This document shows positions 7,620 to 16,680 of a DNA stretch of 64,000 nucleotides, in pieces. Source of the stretch: Microcoleus sp. EPA2 (GTDB lineage: Bacteria > Cyanobacteriota > Cyanobacteriia > Cyanobacteriales > Microcoleaceae); the NCBI GenBank assembly GCA_020882975.1, contig JAHRFD010000012.1:1-64000 (forward strand). Reading direction: 5' to 3'. The translations under genes and the position numbers were made by a program. Each line of letters starts with the position of its first letter. Position 1 is the first letter of the stretch. The notes under the pieces were generated by a model that was given only the letters and a program-made list of their open reading frames with translations, did not search any database and was not told the origin of the DNA.

Positions 7620-9206
7620 ATGGCAACACTATACGTCAACTCCGCCACAGGTTCCGATGCAGCCGCCGGTAGCCAAGGGGCCCCATTGAAAACTATAGCC
7701 CGCGCGATCGGTATCGCCCCCTACGGAACGATCGTTCAGCTAGCCAGCGGAACTTACAGCGCAGCCAGTGGCGAACAATTCCCCCTAGACATTCCCTCTG
7801 GAATCAAAATAATCGGTAATGAATCCAACAAAGGTAGCAGCATTATCATCCAAGGAAGCGGCAAATTTGTCAGTCCCAGCGCCGCTGGTCAAAATGTCAC
7901 TATACTCCTAGGAACCGATGCCGAATTACGCGGAGTAACTGTCATCAATCCTGAGATTCGTGGCACCGCAGTTTGGATTGAATCAACTTCTCCCACTGTG
8001 GCTAACTGCACTTTGACTAAATCCAAGCGGGAAGGAATATTTGCCACCGGCACTGCTAATCCTGCTATTCTCGATAACATCTTTTTGGAAAACTCTGCCG
8101 CTGGCGTGATTATGGCTGGTAGCGCTAAAGGTGTACTCCGGCGCAATACTTTTCAAAATACAGGTTTTGGTATTTCTCTACAAGCTCAGTCCGCTCCTTT
8201 GATTGTGGAAAACCAAATTTTGCAAAATCGCTCTGGGATTGTCCTCGCAGGCGATTCACAACCAACTATACGCAAGAATCGCATTGAAAGAAATGTGGAA
8301 GACGGCTTGACAGTAGTGGGGAAAGCGATGCCTGATGTTGGTACTGCTCAAGATTTGGGTGGTAATGTGTTTGTCAATAACGGTGAATTTGACTTGCAAA
8401 ACGCCACTGGGGTCAAAATTTTCGCCGTGGGAAATCAGATTAATTCCTCTCTGGTGAAAGGTTTAGTTGAGTTGGGCTCGGTGACACCAACTCCAACCCC
8501 AACTCCAGCGCCAACTCCAACTCCCGCCCCAACTCCAACTCCCGCCCCAACTCCAACCCCAGCCCCAACTCCAACCCCAGCCCCAACTCCAACCCCAGCC
8601 CCAACTCCAACCCCCACTCCCACTCCTGGCGGCATCAAGTTTAGCGACATCAGCACTCACTGGGCTAAGGATTTTATTGAACGTTTGACAAACATGAATA
8701 TTATCAGTGGTTTTCCTAACGGCACTTTTAAGCCGGATCAAGGTTTGACAAGGGCTCAGTACGCAGCTTTGCTGGCGAAGGCTTTTGAACTTGCTCCTCG
8801 CCGGGATGCAACCAATTTTAAGGATGTGGCGGCGGATTTTTGGGCAAAAGCGGCGATCGAAAAAGCTAATCGGGCTGGCTTTTTGGCTGGATATCCTGAC
8901 ACTACCTTTCGCCCAAATCAGAATTTGACTAGGGCTCAGGCTGTTGTTTCTTTGGTAAATGGTTTGCAGCTTGTGGGCGGAAATCCCAATTCTTTGAGTG
9001 TTTACAGCGATCGCGCTTTGATTCCCAGTTTTGCCACCGCTCAGGTAGCAACGGCCACAGAGCGTAAAATGGTGGTGAATTATCCAGCGCGCGATCGCTT
9101 TTCCCCAGCCCGCGACATCACCCGTGGTGAAATATCCGCTCTCATCTACCAAACTCTAGTCGCCACCAATCGCGCCCAGCCTATTAATTCTCCTTACATC
9201 GTCTAG
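7620..9206 (+). CDS. Beta-helix (DUF1565) protein with three SLH domains
   Basis: A 528-residue protein in three parts. Residues 1-280 form a right-handed parallel beta-helix of the DUF1565 type ([15 protein letters not shown], then repeated G-[IV]-x-[IV] and N-x-[IF] turns). Residues about 289-338 are a Pro/Thr/Ala linker built from an 18-base tandem unit (Thr-Pro-Thr-Pro-Ala-Pro). Residues 340-528 hold three S-layer homology modules ([33 protein letters not shown] and a weaker third). SLH modules anchor proteins to secondary cell wall polymer or peptidoglycan, and beta-helices often bind or cleave polysaccharide. No N-terminal signal peptide is visible, which is odd for a surface protein. 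The ATG at 7620 is immediately upstream of the first conserved block. Confidence 0.85.
   Translation: MATLYVNSATGSDAAAGSQGAPLKTIARAIGIAPYGTIVQLASGTYSAASGEQFPLDIPSGIKIIGNESNKGSSIIIQGSGKFVSPSAAGQNVTILLGTDAELRGVTVINPEIRGTAVWIESTSPTVANCTLTKSKREGIFATGTANPAILDNIFLENSAAGVIMAGSAKGVLRRNTFQNTGFGISLQAQSAPLIVENQILQNRSGIVLAGDSQPTIRKNRIERNVEDGLTVVGKAMPDVGTAQDLGGNVFVNNGEFDLQNATGVKIFAVGNQINSSLVKGLVELGSVTPTPTPTPAPTPTPAPTPTPAPTPTPAPTPTPAPTPTPAPTPTPTPTPGGIKFSDISTHWAKDFIERLTNMNIISGFPNGTFKPDQGLTRAQYAALLAKAFELAPRRDATNFKDVAADFWAKAAIEKANRAGFLAGYPDTTFRPNQNLTRAQAVVSLVNGLQLVGGNPNSLSVYSDRALIPSFATAQVATATERKMVVNYPARDRFSPARDITRGEISALIYQTLVATNRAQPINSPYIV
8484..8633 (+). repeat. 18-bp tandem repeat coding a (TPTPAP)n linker
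   Basis: About eight copies of an 18-base unit (ACTCCAACCCCAGCCCCA and close variants). The unit is a multiple of three, so copy number can change without a frameshift. Confidence 0.9.
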
Positions 9207-9362
9207 GAGTATGGGGAAGGGGGACAAGGAAGATTTGCAATCAAACTTGAGTCTGCTTTTTTCTCTTCTTCCCCTCTCCCAAGTCTCGATTTCCCTGTAC
9301 CGAATCGTTTTATGATGGGATCTTAAGAAATTAAGTAATCATTAAGGTTCAATTGTCAAATT

Positions 9363-9695
9363 ATGGCTACAATTCAATTTTCCCGTGGTATGGACGAAGA
9401 TTCTGTGCCCGAAGTGCGTCTAACTCGTTCTAAAAGTGGCAGTCAAGGCACGGCTACTTTTATTTTTGAAAATCCCAAAGCTCTAACTACCAGTACCGAA
9501 GACATTACTGGGATGTACATGATTGACGAAGAAGGTGAAATCATAACTCGCGAAGTTAAGGCTAAATTTGTCAACGGTCAGCCTGCTGGTTTGGAAGCTC
9601 TTTATTTAATGAGAAGTAAGGAAGAATGGGAGCGTTTTATGCGTTTTATGGAACGCTACTCTGAAGCTAATGGCTTAGGATTTAGCAAGGCCTAG
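9363..9695 (+). CDS. psb28: Photosystem II assembly protein Psb28
   Basis: A 110-residue soluble protein matching Psb28 along its length: [20 protein letters not shown] at the start, [11 protein letters not shown] in the middle and [21 protein letters not shown] near the end. Psb28 binds the cytoplasmic face of photosystem II intermediates, at the CP47/QB side, and protects them during assembly and repair. Length fits the family (about 110-115). It stands alone between the SLH gene and a heptamer repeat region. Confidence 0.95.
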   Translation: MATIQFSRGMDEDSVPEVRLTRSKSGSQGTATFIFENPKALTTSTEDITGMYMIDEEGEIITREVKAKFVNGQPAGLEALYLMRSKEEWERFMRFMERYSEANGLGFSKA

Positions 9696-9696
9696 G

Positions 9697-9983
9697 TTAT
9701 TTGTTGTTTGTTATTGGTTATTGGTTATTGGTTATTGGTTATTAGTTATTGGTTATTTGTGGTTGGTTATTTGTTATAATAACGAACAACACAAGAAGAC
9801 AGCTACAACTAACAATAAACAACCCCCTAGATAACCAATAACCAACAACCCTTCGACCCTTCGCCTACACTCAGGGCGCGGCCAATAACCAACAACCCTT
9901 CGACTACGCTCAGGGCATCGCCAATAACAAATAACAAATAACCCATAACAAATAACAAATAACAAATAACAAATAACAAATAA
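9697..9983. repeat. Two heptamer arrays around a CCCTTCGACTACGCTCAGGGC repeat pair
   Basis: (TTATTGG)n at about 9700-9775 and (AACAAAT)n at about 9920-9983 flank two copies of a semi-palindromic motif CCCTTCG..CTCAGGGC (about 9857-9877 and 9897-9917). The second array ends 10 bases before the moaB start codon. No gene is visible here. Confidence 0.85.
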
Positions 9984-9993
9984 CTTATTTTAT

Positions 9994-10500
9994 ATGACGC
10001 AAATTCCTCATCCTGATTTATCTGAAATGACTGTGAACTGTGCTGTTGTTACTGTTAGCGACACCCGCTCGGCTGAAACAGACCAGAGTGGTGTTTTAAT
10101 TAAGAAGTTGCTGAAAGATGCTGGTCATTCTGTGGTAGCTTACACAGTTATTAAAGATGATTCGGCAAAAATTATATTGCAGATTCAAGCTTTTTGCGAT
10201 CGCGAAGATGTGGATGTGGTAATTTTTAGCGGCGGTACTGGTATTTCTCCGCGAGATACTACTTATGATGTGATGGAGAGTTTGCTGGACAGGATTTTGC
10301 CTGGTTTTGGGGAGATTTTTCGGTTTTTGAGTTATCAAGAAATTGGTTCTAGGGCGATCGCCTCTCGTGCTGTAGCTGGCGTTTATAAAGGCAAGTTAGT
10401 GTTTTCTCTTCCCGGCTCTAGTAATGCAGTGAAACTGGCGGTGGAGAAACTGATTTTACCAGAATTAGTTCATTTAGTCCAGCAGTTGCGGGGTGGGTGA
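9994..10500 (+). CDS. moaB: Molybdenum cofactor biosynthesis protein MoaB/MogA family
   Basis: A 168-residue protein with the MoCF-binding fold: VVTVSDTRS at the start, FSGGTGISPRDTTYDV (the molybdopterin-binding loop) and FSLPGSSNAVKLAVEKLILPEL at the end. Family members adenylylate or otherwise process molybdopterin before molybdate insertion. The short, single-domain form fits MoaB better than the fused MogA/MoeA/Cnx1 types. No other moa gene is nearby. The start at 9994 follows a heptamer array and has no clear Shine-Dalgarno sequence. Confidence 0.88.
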   Translation: MTQIPHPDLSEMTVNCAVVTVSDTRSAETDQSGVLIKKLLKDAGHSVVAYTVIKDDSAKIILQIQAFCDREDVDVVIFSGGTGISPRDTTYDVMESLLDRILPGFGEIFRFLSYQEIGSRAIASRAVAGVYKGKLVFSLPGSSNAVKLAVEKLILPELVHLVQQLRGG

Positions 10501-10553
10501 GGGGTGAATATGCCGCGACAAATCCGATAGCGCCAGCATCTCCCTAACCTGTT

Positions 10554-10658
10554 ATATCGTTTCTGGTTGTATCGGAATGATTAAACCTTACTAGAACACA
10601 GAGGACACAGAGAAAGAGAAGAGAGAAATCATAATTCCGATGTCAACGGATTTGATAT
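10554..10658 (-). repeat. MITE-like dispersed repeat, copy 3 of 5
   Basis: Reverse orientation: GGTTGTATCGGAATGATTAA, a CACAGAGGACACAGAGAAAG core, and an end TTGATAT. It lies between the 3' ends of moaB (+) and the membrane protein gene (-). Confidence 0.75.
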
Positions 10659-10690
10659 CAAATATCTGACTAACTGAAAATTATTCAGAA

Positions 10691-11617
10691 TTAACTTTCT
10701 AGCCTTTTGCTCCTTAGCCTCCATTCTATCTCATTCAAGAATGAGTTAATCAGACTTATTACTTCCTGACCTCCATCTTTAGGGAGTATTATTTGATAAT
10801 AACCAAGTATCCCCCCACCTCCATCGTTATCCAAGATTTGTTGGTAAGAACCAAGTATAAAGGGACCGCGGTTGGTAAACAACAGACGGATATTCCGGTA
10901 GTTATTACGTCGATAGCGCGAGTCACCACCATAAATTCCAAATTTGTCAGAAAGTATTCCTAAATGCCCGTAAACCTGACTCTCGGCTCCTCTAAGTTGA
11001 TTTAACAGCGATAATTGCCTGCGAAATCTTCCTAAGTAAATAACGGTAACAGTATTAGCTTTGACATCTAGTTCTAAGTAGGTAGACCCCTGGTAAAAAA
11101 CGATGCTAATTCCTAGTATAAATAACAATAATCCCAAAGGTAAAAGGAAGAACATAAAAAAATTGCTGGCACTCTCATAGGATGCGTAGATATCGAGCTT
11201 CCATATTTTATCGCCATTATTCAATTTAGCTAAACCCGCGTTAATCGCTTGGATATTTTGAAGGTTATTAGATGTCGGTTCCAGAACCATCCAAGGTTTT
11301 GAACTGGTGAGGACAATGGTTTCGCCGTTCGGTGTCTGAGAGGCGATCGCCTTTTTAGTATGGGGAATTTTAATAGTATTTCCAGAGATAAACCCAGGAA
11401 TTACATACTCGCAGTTTACAGCTTGCTGCTGTTTTTGACAGGTAAGAGTTCGAGGTAATCTAACTTCCCATATTATTGTAACAAATAATAAATTTAAGCA
11501 AGTAACAAAGCCAAAGTACATAAACATAAATACCCAAAATAATAATCCTGGAACTCTATGAATTACCAACAGATCGGGGTTGGGTTTGTGAGTAGTATAT
11601 TTTGGTAAAATATTCAT
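10691..11617 (-). CDS. Two-helix membrane protein, unknown function
   Basis: A 308-residue protein with membrane helices at about residues 26-50 and 150-176. The region between them (about 52-148) is probably outside, and the C-terminal 130 residues are probably cytoplasmic and beta-rich (YLELDVKANTVTVIYLGRFRRQLSL, PH-like in feel). No catalytic motif was found and the family was not recognised. The topology, two helices with a C-terminal beta domain that reads like a 'facilitated signalling' platform, is suggestive only. It is transcribed toward moaB and separated from the GNAT gene by about 90 bases of repeat-free DNA plus an attC-like site. Confidence 0.55.
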   Translation of the reverse strand: MNILPKYTTHKPNPDLLVIHRVPGLLFWVFMFMYFGFVTCLNLLFVTIIWEVRLPRTLTCQKQQQAVNCEYVIPGFISGNTIKIPHTKKAIASQTPNGETIVLTSSKPWMVLEPTSNNLQNIQAINAGLAKLNNGDKIWKLDIYASYESASNFFMFFLLPLGLLLFILGISIVFYQGSTYLELDVKANTVTVIYLGRFRRQLSLLNQLRGAESQVYGHLGILSDKFGIYGGDSRYRRNNYRNIRLLFTNRGPFILGSYQQILDNDGGGGILGYYQIILPKDGGQEVISLINSFLNEIEWRLRSKRLES

Positions 11618-11706
11618 GATTTGAAATAAAAATGATCTGCTAGAAGAACCAGGGCGTTTGCTAACTTTCTGCCCTTAAGTGTTTTTACTACAAACTTATT
11701 CCTACG

Positions 11707-11791
11707 GTTTAACGACAAGCTCACCCGCCAGCGAAAGCGAAATGAGGAACGAACGGAGCTTTAGGCGGTGGGGTGCAGCGCCTTGTTCGGC
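11707..11791 (-). mobile_element. Integron attC-like recombination site
   Basis: On the minus strand the 85-bp stretch begins GCCGAAC (R''-like) and ends GTTAAAC, an exact match to the R' consensus GTTRRRY. Inner arms AAGGCGCTGCACC and GGGTGAGCTT pair as the L''/L' arms of attC sites do, and a further palindrome (ACCGCC/GGCGGG, AAAGC/GCTTT) forms the apical stem. The R'' box has one deviation (G where Y is expected). It starts eight bases past the GNAT stop codon, which is where an attC sits in a gene cassette. No integrase gene is visible. Confidence 0.55.
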
Positions 11792-11798
11792 CGTCGTT

Positions 11799-12356
11799 TT
11801 ACCCCTTTATATCCAGTTCGCTCGCTAATATGCCATATTGTAAATCGTCATGGAATTGTCCCCCTTTGCAAAAGTGCTCGCGCGAGCATCCCTCGTAACT
11901 CATGCCAATTTTTTGCATCACACGGCCTGAAGCAGGATTACATTTAAGATGAGCAGCGTGAATACGATGGAGATTCAAGGATTTGAAACCGTAGTATAGA
12001 ACTGCTTTTGCTGCTTCGGTGCAGTAGCCTTGACCCCAGTAAGGCTCACCGATCCAATAACCAAGTTCGGCATTATTATTCCTATTGTCTATGCCGAGTC
12101 CGATTGCACCACATAAGAGCATTCCTTCTCGAATGACTATGGCAAAATCGACGACTTCTCCCTTTTCATGCTTTGCTCGTTGAGAAGAAATCCACTGTTC
12201 TGCCATGCCATCCTGATATGGGTGGGGCATATTGAGTGTCGTCGCAGCCACTTCATAAGCCCCTGCCAATCGCTGCACGATAGGAGCATCTTCTAAAGTA
12301 AATGGCCTCAAAATAAGCCGTTGCGTTTGTAAAGTAGGATATATTTCCATAGGCAA
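11799..12356 (-). CDS. GNAT family N-acetyltransferase (RimJ/RimL type)
   Basis: A 185-residue acetyltransferase. It starts TQRLILRPFTLEDAP (RimJ/RimL-type beta1), has the acetyl-CoA loop YWGQGYCTEA (R/QxxGxG/A-like) around residue 102, and then LNLHRIHAAHLKCNPASGRVMQKIGM, the usual last strands and helix. Members acetylate ribosomal protein N-termini or small molecules and drugs; the substrate cannot be read here. Its stop codon is directly followed by an attC-like site, so it may be a captured integron gene cassette. Acetyltransferases are frequent cassette cargo. An origin by transfer is inference. Confidence 0.85.
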   Translation of the reverse strand: MPMEIYPTLQTQRLILRPFTLEDAPIVQRLAGAYEVAATTLNMPHPYQDGMAEQWISSQRAKHEKGEVVDFAIVIREGMLLCGAIGLGIDNRNNNAELGYWIGEPYWGQGYCTEAAKAVLYYGFKSLNLHRIHAAHLKCNPASGRVMQKIGMSYEGCSREHFCKGGQFHDDLQYGILASELDIKG

Positions 12357-12429
12357 AATCTTAATTCATGACGTGGCTGTATCCAATCAAGCTGCGCGCG
12401 ACGGCAGAACTATTAATTGTACGGCTGTT

Positions 12430-12464
12430 GCGGTATAAGAGAGTTAAAAATTTTATTATACCGC
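12430..12464. repeat. Perfect 9-bp inverted repeat
   Basis: GCGGTATAA (12430-12438) and TTATACCGC (12456-12464) form a hairpin in the short gap between the methyltransferase 3' end and the GNAT 5' end. It lacks a T tract. It could be a weak terminator or mark the upstream edge of the GNAT insertion. Confidence 0.4.
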
Positions 12465-12480
12465 ACACATTTTTCAAACG

Positions 12481-13428
12481 TCAAACTTGACTATTTATTG
12501 CCTCAGCAACAATAGTCCGGTGTCTGGGAGTATTGCAAGTTATCGTCGGTGCTGCGAAACCACAATCTACCAAAGCCTGCTCAATATCCAACCCAAAATA
12601 CTGATCCAAATAAGGCTCGGTACTCTTGAGCAAAGTCAAAATATAAGGAGGCATTTTGGCATAAATTTCAGATTTGGGATTCATATCCATAATAGTCAAA
12701 TGTCCGCCATCGCGCAGCAAACGCCTCGCTTCTCGGAATATTTCCATCGTTGCCTTCTGCGGCAATTCGTGACAAACTAGAAAGATAGAAACTAAATCGA
12801 AAGCATTCCCAGGTAAACCTGTAGATTCAGCGGCAGCGTGTACCCAAGTCGGAGTTTTTTGGTTTGGTAATTCCGCTTTTTTTTGTTGGGAACGGTATTG
12901 AGCAACGGCTAAAAAATAAGGCGACAAATCCACACCGACAGTATTTGCTTCTGGGTAAACATCCTGCATAGCAAAGGTACTCATGCCCACGCTGCATCCC
13001 AAATCTACAATATCTTGGGGTGTTTGGGAAATCTGAGATTGGATAATTTGATGATAGCTTTCCCGCAGTTTAGCATCACCTTCGGCACCGGCTTCTGGCC
13101 AAATTCCGGCGTGAACTGCACGAGCGGCAACTTCGACTTCTGTGGCGGCTTCCCAACTCATATTGCCTTTTTCGTAGGCGTGAAATGAAGTTAGATAATA
13201 TTTGGGGTAAACCAGATTGGGATTTTGGACGCTGAGCAATTCTGCATCCCAATTCCTAGCTAAAAGTGCTTGGGCATCTTGCCGCCAATGCACTCCTATT
13301 TTTTCGGCTCTTTTAATCATCATTTCTCGCGCTTGGTGTTTGGCGATATTAGCTAAAGGTTTGATGGAGAGTACGCCGTTTACTAAGCGCGATGCTAATC
13401 CTGGATTGGTTTTAACTTCAACAGTCAT
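12481..13428 (-). CDS. Class I SAM-dependent methyltransferase
   Basis: A 315-residue protein. Residues 1-130 are a helical N-terminal region. A Rossmann methyltransferase fold follows, with motif I IVDLGCSVGMSTF (about 142-154), the acidic end of beta2 in VGVDLSPYF, and post-motif strands FDLVSIFLVCHELP and GGHLTIMDMNPKSE. It matches the UbiE/COQ5-like group by motif pattern. The substrate is not evident, and the neighbours give no pathway. The start ATG at 13428 is preceded on the minus strand by an A/T-rich leader. Confidence 0.8.
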   Translation of the reverse strand: MTVEVKTNPGLASRLVNGVLSIKPLANIAKHQAREMMIKRAEKIGVHWRQDAQALLARNWDAELLSVQNPNLVYPKYYLTSFHAYEKGNMSWEAATEVEVAARAVHAGIWPEAGAEGDAKLRESYHQIIQSQISQTPQDIVDLGCSVGMSTFAMQDVYPEANTVGVDLSPYFLAVAQYRSQQKKAELPNQKTPTWVHAAAESTGLPGNAFDLVSIFLVCHELPQKATMEIFREARRLLRDGGHLTIMDMNPKSEIYAKMPPYILTLLKSTEPYLDQYFGLDIEQALVDCGFAAPTITCNTPRHRTIVAEAINSQV

Positions 13429-13740
13429 TTTTTAGATTTTTATTTTTTTCGGGATTGATTATAACATATATCGGCGATTTATGTGGGTCTATATAATGAA
13501 ACTTAACTTTGTGAGGGCGAGTGAAGTGTGAATATTTTGCACCACAGAGGGCGCTCCAGAACGCAGAGGAGCCAGCAGAGTGCCAAGGCTGGAGTATTAC
13601 AAAACTGGCTGTTGTCCTGTGGTAGTTGTTTGCATTTGTTTGCTTGCTTCGGGAGAGTTTACCGGGAATCTGGAATTGTATTTTCCAAAGTTGGAGTATT
13701 TGGAAGAACAGGTTTAAATATAGCTATTCTGGAGTTTGTG

Positions 13741-14643
13741 ATGAGCAAGTCTATTGTGGAATTGGTTGACAATTTGCCTTCTGGTGGTATCACTGTGATG
13801 ATGTTGAAGTCTCTCGATTTTGTGGTTCCTGGCCAATGGAATAATCTCACGGGTTTTGATAATACTATTCAAGTTGTTACAGGGGAAACTAAGCGCAAAG
13901 TAATTGAGAAAATTCGCGATCGCGCGATCGCACTTTATGCAAATCCCAACGAACCCTATCAAGCCTCTCTCCGACTTTACCAGTTAGCCGACAGTGCCGA
14001 CAGTGCGTTAGGAGTCACGGCTATGGCTAATAAAATTGGCGAAAACATCGGCTTTCTTTCTTTTATCAACCGCTTGACTCCCAAGGCTGACACCACTCAG
14101 ACGATCGACTTATGTGTCAAAGTGGCGATCGAGCTAATTGTCTTCTGTAAACTTAACAATATTTCCCTTGACAATATGGGAAATTTTGGTAATTATTTAT
14201 CTCATTACAAAGACGAAGCTCTGATGCGGATGGCTGCTTTAGTCTGTGCTGATGGTTTAATTCCCCTGGGCCCGGACTTCCTGAGAGTAGCACAAAATAC
14301 TCTAGTCGGGTTGAATCCTTCCACCTTGCAGCAAAACTCAACTTTCCAAAATATCAGCAACCTAATTCCCGGCGGTAGTGGTGCTGCAAAACTCGGATTT
14401 GTCAGCGCAACTTTTGCTTCAGCCCAAGGTTGGATGAACAATTTAGTACAGTCTCGTGGTTTAACTCCCGCTACTGTTTTGGGAAATCTTAAGCAATATG
14501 TTGATGTTACTGATGACAAGCTGGATTATGTGGCTGCGTTTTTAGATATGACTACTAATTATTACGAACATACTGGAATTCAAACTGTGGCTCGCCGATT
14601 GATCGATCGAGCTTATGCCGATATCACCTCTGGTAGAGTGTAG
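13741..14643 (+). CDS. Conserved protein of unknown function (helical)
   Basis: A 300-residue protein starting MSKSIVELVDNLPSGG. A longer in-frame extension back to 13528 exists, but its composition is not protein-like; the ATG at 13741 has TGGAG six bases upstream, so it was chosen. The sequence is mostly alpha-helical, without membrane segments or a recognised catalytic motif. The region NIGFLSFINRLTPKADTTQT and the C-terminal YYEHTGIQTVARRLIDRAYADI look conserved. The family was not recognised. The gene stands alone between the methyltransferase (divergent) and the GST. Confidence 0.65.
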   Translation: MSKSIVELVDNLPSGGITVMMLKSLDFVVPGQWNNLTGFDNTIQVVTGETKRKVIEKIRDRAIALYANPNEPYQASLRLYQLADSADSALGVTAMANKIGENIGFLSFINRLTPKADTTQTIDLCVKVAIELIVFCKLNNISLDNMGNFGNYLSHYKDEALMRMAALVCADGLIPLGPDFLRVAQNTLVGLNPSTLQQNSTFQNISNLIPGGSGAAKLGFVSATFASAQGWMNNLVQSRGLTPATVLGNLKQYVDVTDDKLDYVAAFLDMTTNYYEHTGIQTVARRLIDRAYADITSGRV

Positions 14644-14774
14644 CAACTTGTTTTCAGGTGAGGAAAAGCAAGAGCGAGGCAGATTGCTCTTACTTTTCCC
14701 TCGTTTGAAGCCTGGATATCAATGTGATGTAAAATAAACAGATTATGTTTAGCAAATTACTTTGAATCCCTGGC

Positions 14775-15776
14775 GTGAAAAACAAATCACTTCCTTCATC
14801 AGTAACAGTCAAATTAGGCAAATTTGTCTGGACATCAATGTGGCAATTAATGATGTCAAAACTAGCACCGCCCGATCGCACCGGAGCATACATTCGCCCC
14901 AGCAGCAGTTTCCGCAATTTTGTCTCGACAGAAGCAAACAACCCTCACCAGCCCGCCACGGGACAATATCGCCTGTTTGTGGGTATGGGATGCCCGTGGG
15001 CGCACCGCACTCTGGTGACGAGAGCGCTCAAAGGACTCGAAGATGCGATATCGGTGTCGATTGTCTATCCCTCGGAAGGGGGAATGTGGGTGATGGAATC
15101 GGAGACTTTTGGCTGCAATACGATGCCGGAACTTTACCAGTTGGCATCACCGGGCTATCAGGGGCGGTGTACGGTACCTGTGTTGTGGGATGACTCGAAA
15201 AAGGCGATCGTTAATAACGAGAGTTCGGAGATTATTGTGATGCTAAACTCGGAGTTTAATGAGTTTGCTAGCAATCAAATGGATCTTTATCCTGTGGATG
15301 TGCGATCGCAAATTGACGAGTGGAATGAGAAAATTTACCAATCGGTGAATAACGGTGTTTATCGCTGCGGTTTCGCCCAATCTCAAGCTGCTTATGACTC
15401 GGCTTGCAGTGAATTGTTTGCTGTTTTGGACGAAATCGAGCGATCGCTCTCGATGAATCGTTATCTTTGTGGCGATCGGGTAACATTAGCAGACGTGCGA
15501 CTATTTACTACTCTATTCCGTTTTGATGCAGTTTATTACAGCTTGTTCAAATGTAATGTGCGCCGCATTCAAGATTACGAGAATTTGGGCGCCTACCTGC
15601 GCGATTTGTATCAGTTACCGGGAGTTGCGGGTACTTGCGATTTGGAGGCTGTAAAACGCGATTATTACGGCAATTTGTTCCCGTTGAATCCCGGCTGTAT
15701 TATTCCGGCTGGGCCCGATGTGGCGAATTTGCTCAAATCGCACGATCGCGCAGGATTCAGAAACCTGGTTTCTTAA
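14775..15776 (+). CDS. Glutathione S-transferase, glutathionyl-hydroquinone reductase type
   Basis: A 333-residue member of the Xi/omega-like GST group (ECM4/YqjG). The catalytic cysteine is in MGCPWAHRTL (Cys73), followed by the thioredoxin-fold strand VSIVYP, cis-proline TVPVLWDD and the NNESSEIIVML glutathione-binding region. The C-terminal helical domain has RYLCGDRVTLADVRLF. These enzymes reduce glutathionyl-hydroquinones. The start is GTG at 14775. Oddity: the last six codons (FRNLVS and stop) lie inside a GAAACCGGGTTTCTT-type intergenic repeat, so the C-terminus was probably remade by a repeat insertion. Confidence 0.85.
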   Translation: MKNKSLPSSVTVKLGKFVWTSMWQLMMSKLAPPDRTGAYIRPSSSFRNFVSTEANNPHQPATGQYRLFVGMGCPWAHRTLVTRALKGLEDAISVSIVYPSEGGMWVMESETFGCNTMPELYQLASPGYQGRCTVPVLWDDSKKAIVNNESSEIIVMLNSEFNEFASNQMDLYPVDVRSQIDEWNEKIYQSVNNGVYRCGFAQSQAAYDSACSELFAVLDEIERSLSMNRYLCGDRVTLADVRLFTTLFRFDAVYYSLFKCNVRRIQDYENLGAYLRDLYQLPGVAGTCDLEAVKRDYYGNLFPLNPGCIIPAGPDVANLLKSHDRAGFRNLVS

Positions 15777-15977
15777 CTTAATCTAGGTGAGGATGCCAGA
15801 ATTATCGCGTGTGGGGTTCAGAAACCGGGTTTTTTTGTAAAATATCATGAGGATGCAAAGATTACCGCAGAAACTCGGTTTCTCGGATGGGCGTGGGAGT
15901 CAGAAACCGGGTTTATTCGTAAAATATCGTCAGGAGGCGTAAATTCTCGCAGAAACTCGGTTTCTTGGATTATCTAC
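15755..15977. repeat. GAAACCGGGTTTCT repeat cluster
   Basis: Three diverged units of a palindrome-flanked element (GAAACC[TG]GGTTTCT .. GAGGATGC .. CGCAGAAACTCGGTTTCT) follow each other. The first begins inside the GST gene. The same element is at 16681-16866, and shorter palindromes are at 25172 and 63541. Confidence 0.8.
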
Positions 15978-15987
15978 TAGCTCAATA

Positions 15988-16635
15988 TTATTCTTGAATT
16001 TCACTTATTTGCTCGTTTACTTCCTCTTCAACTTCAAAACTAATCCGTTCGTAAATTTCGCTCAGTGGGATTTGAAAATCTACAGATTCTAGGGTTAATC
16101 CAGATTCCGCTGAATCATATTCTGTTAATACCCATTTGCCATTAGAGTTTTTAGCAAATTGCTCAATATGATAACTATATTGGTCTATTAAAATGTATTC
16201 TCGCAATTCCGGGATTGAGCGATAGGCGACAAATTTGCCACCGCGATCGTAGTCCTTGGTTGAATTGGATAAAACCTCGACGATTACCAGAGGATTTGTG
16301 ACAATTGTTTTGTTACTTCCTTGATATATTGGTTCTCCTTGAATCACCATGATATCGGGATAGACGTAGCGACGAGTTAGGGGTATCCACAGGCGCACAT
16401 CATTGATAAATGTCTCGTAATCTTGACCATTCACAGTCAAGGGAAATTTCCGGCAAAAATTCAGTGCGATTTTATTGTGGTTGGTTGTTCCGCCTGTCAT
16501 TGGTATGATTTCTCCATCATGATATTCACTTTTGTCGATCGCACTTTCTTCTAATGCGAGATATTCCTCTGGGGTGTAGTGGCGTTTTTCTGTTTGGGGT
16601 TTCTTTTCGATCGCTGGTTTTTCTTGGGTTTGCAT
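15988..16635 (-). CDS. Uma2 family endonuclease-like protein
   Basis: A 215-residue protein. It has the Uma2 N-terminal pattern YTPEEYLALEES..SEYHDGEIIPMTGGTTNHN, then YVYPDIMVI and PLVIVEVLSNSTKDYDRGGKFVAYRSIP, giving the PD-(D/E)XK-type acidic residues (Asp in PDI, Glu in VEV). Uma2 proteins are very numerous in cyanobacteria; the role is unknown, and nuclease activity is predicted from the fold. The start at 16635 was chosen because AGAAGGGA lies in front of it. A frame running up to 16806 only translates the flanking repeat. The C-terminus is acidic (EVEEEVNEQ). It is flanked by repeats on both sides. Confidence 0.82.
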   Translation of the reverse strand: MQTQEKPAIEKKPQTEKRHYTPEEYLALEESAIDKSEYHDGEIIPMTGGTTNHNKIALNFCRKFPLTVNGQDYETFINDVRLWIPLTRRYVYPDIMVIQGEPIYQGSNKTIVTNPLVIVEVLSNSTKDYDRGGKFVAYRSIPELREYILIDQYSYHIEQFAKNSNGKWVLTEYDSAESGLTLESVDFQIPLSEIYERISFEVEEEVNEQISEIQE

Positions 16636-16680
16636 AGTCGTTCCCTTCTGCTGTGAAGTGATTTTATGATAACAGCGATC

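Noticed and set aside
8435..8656. Val/Gly-rich minus-strand frame opposite the Pro/Thr linker
   Set aside because: It is the antisense of the 18-bp repeat and has no other coding support.
13528..13740. N-terminal extension of the 300-residue unknown protein
   Set aside because: The extra 71 residues are Ser/Cys/Gly-rich and not conserved-looking; ATG 13741 has a good ribosome-binding site.
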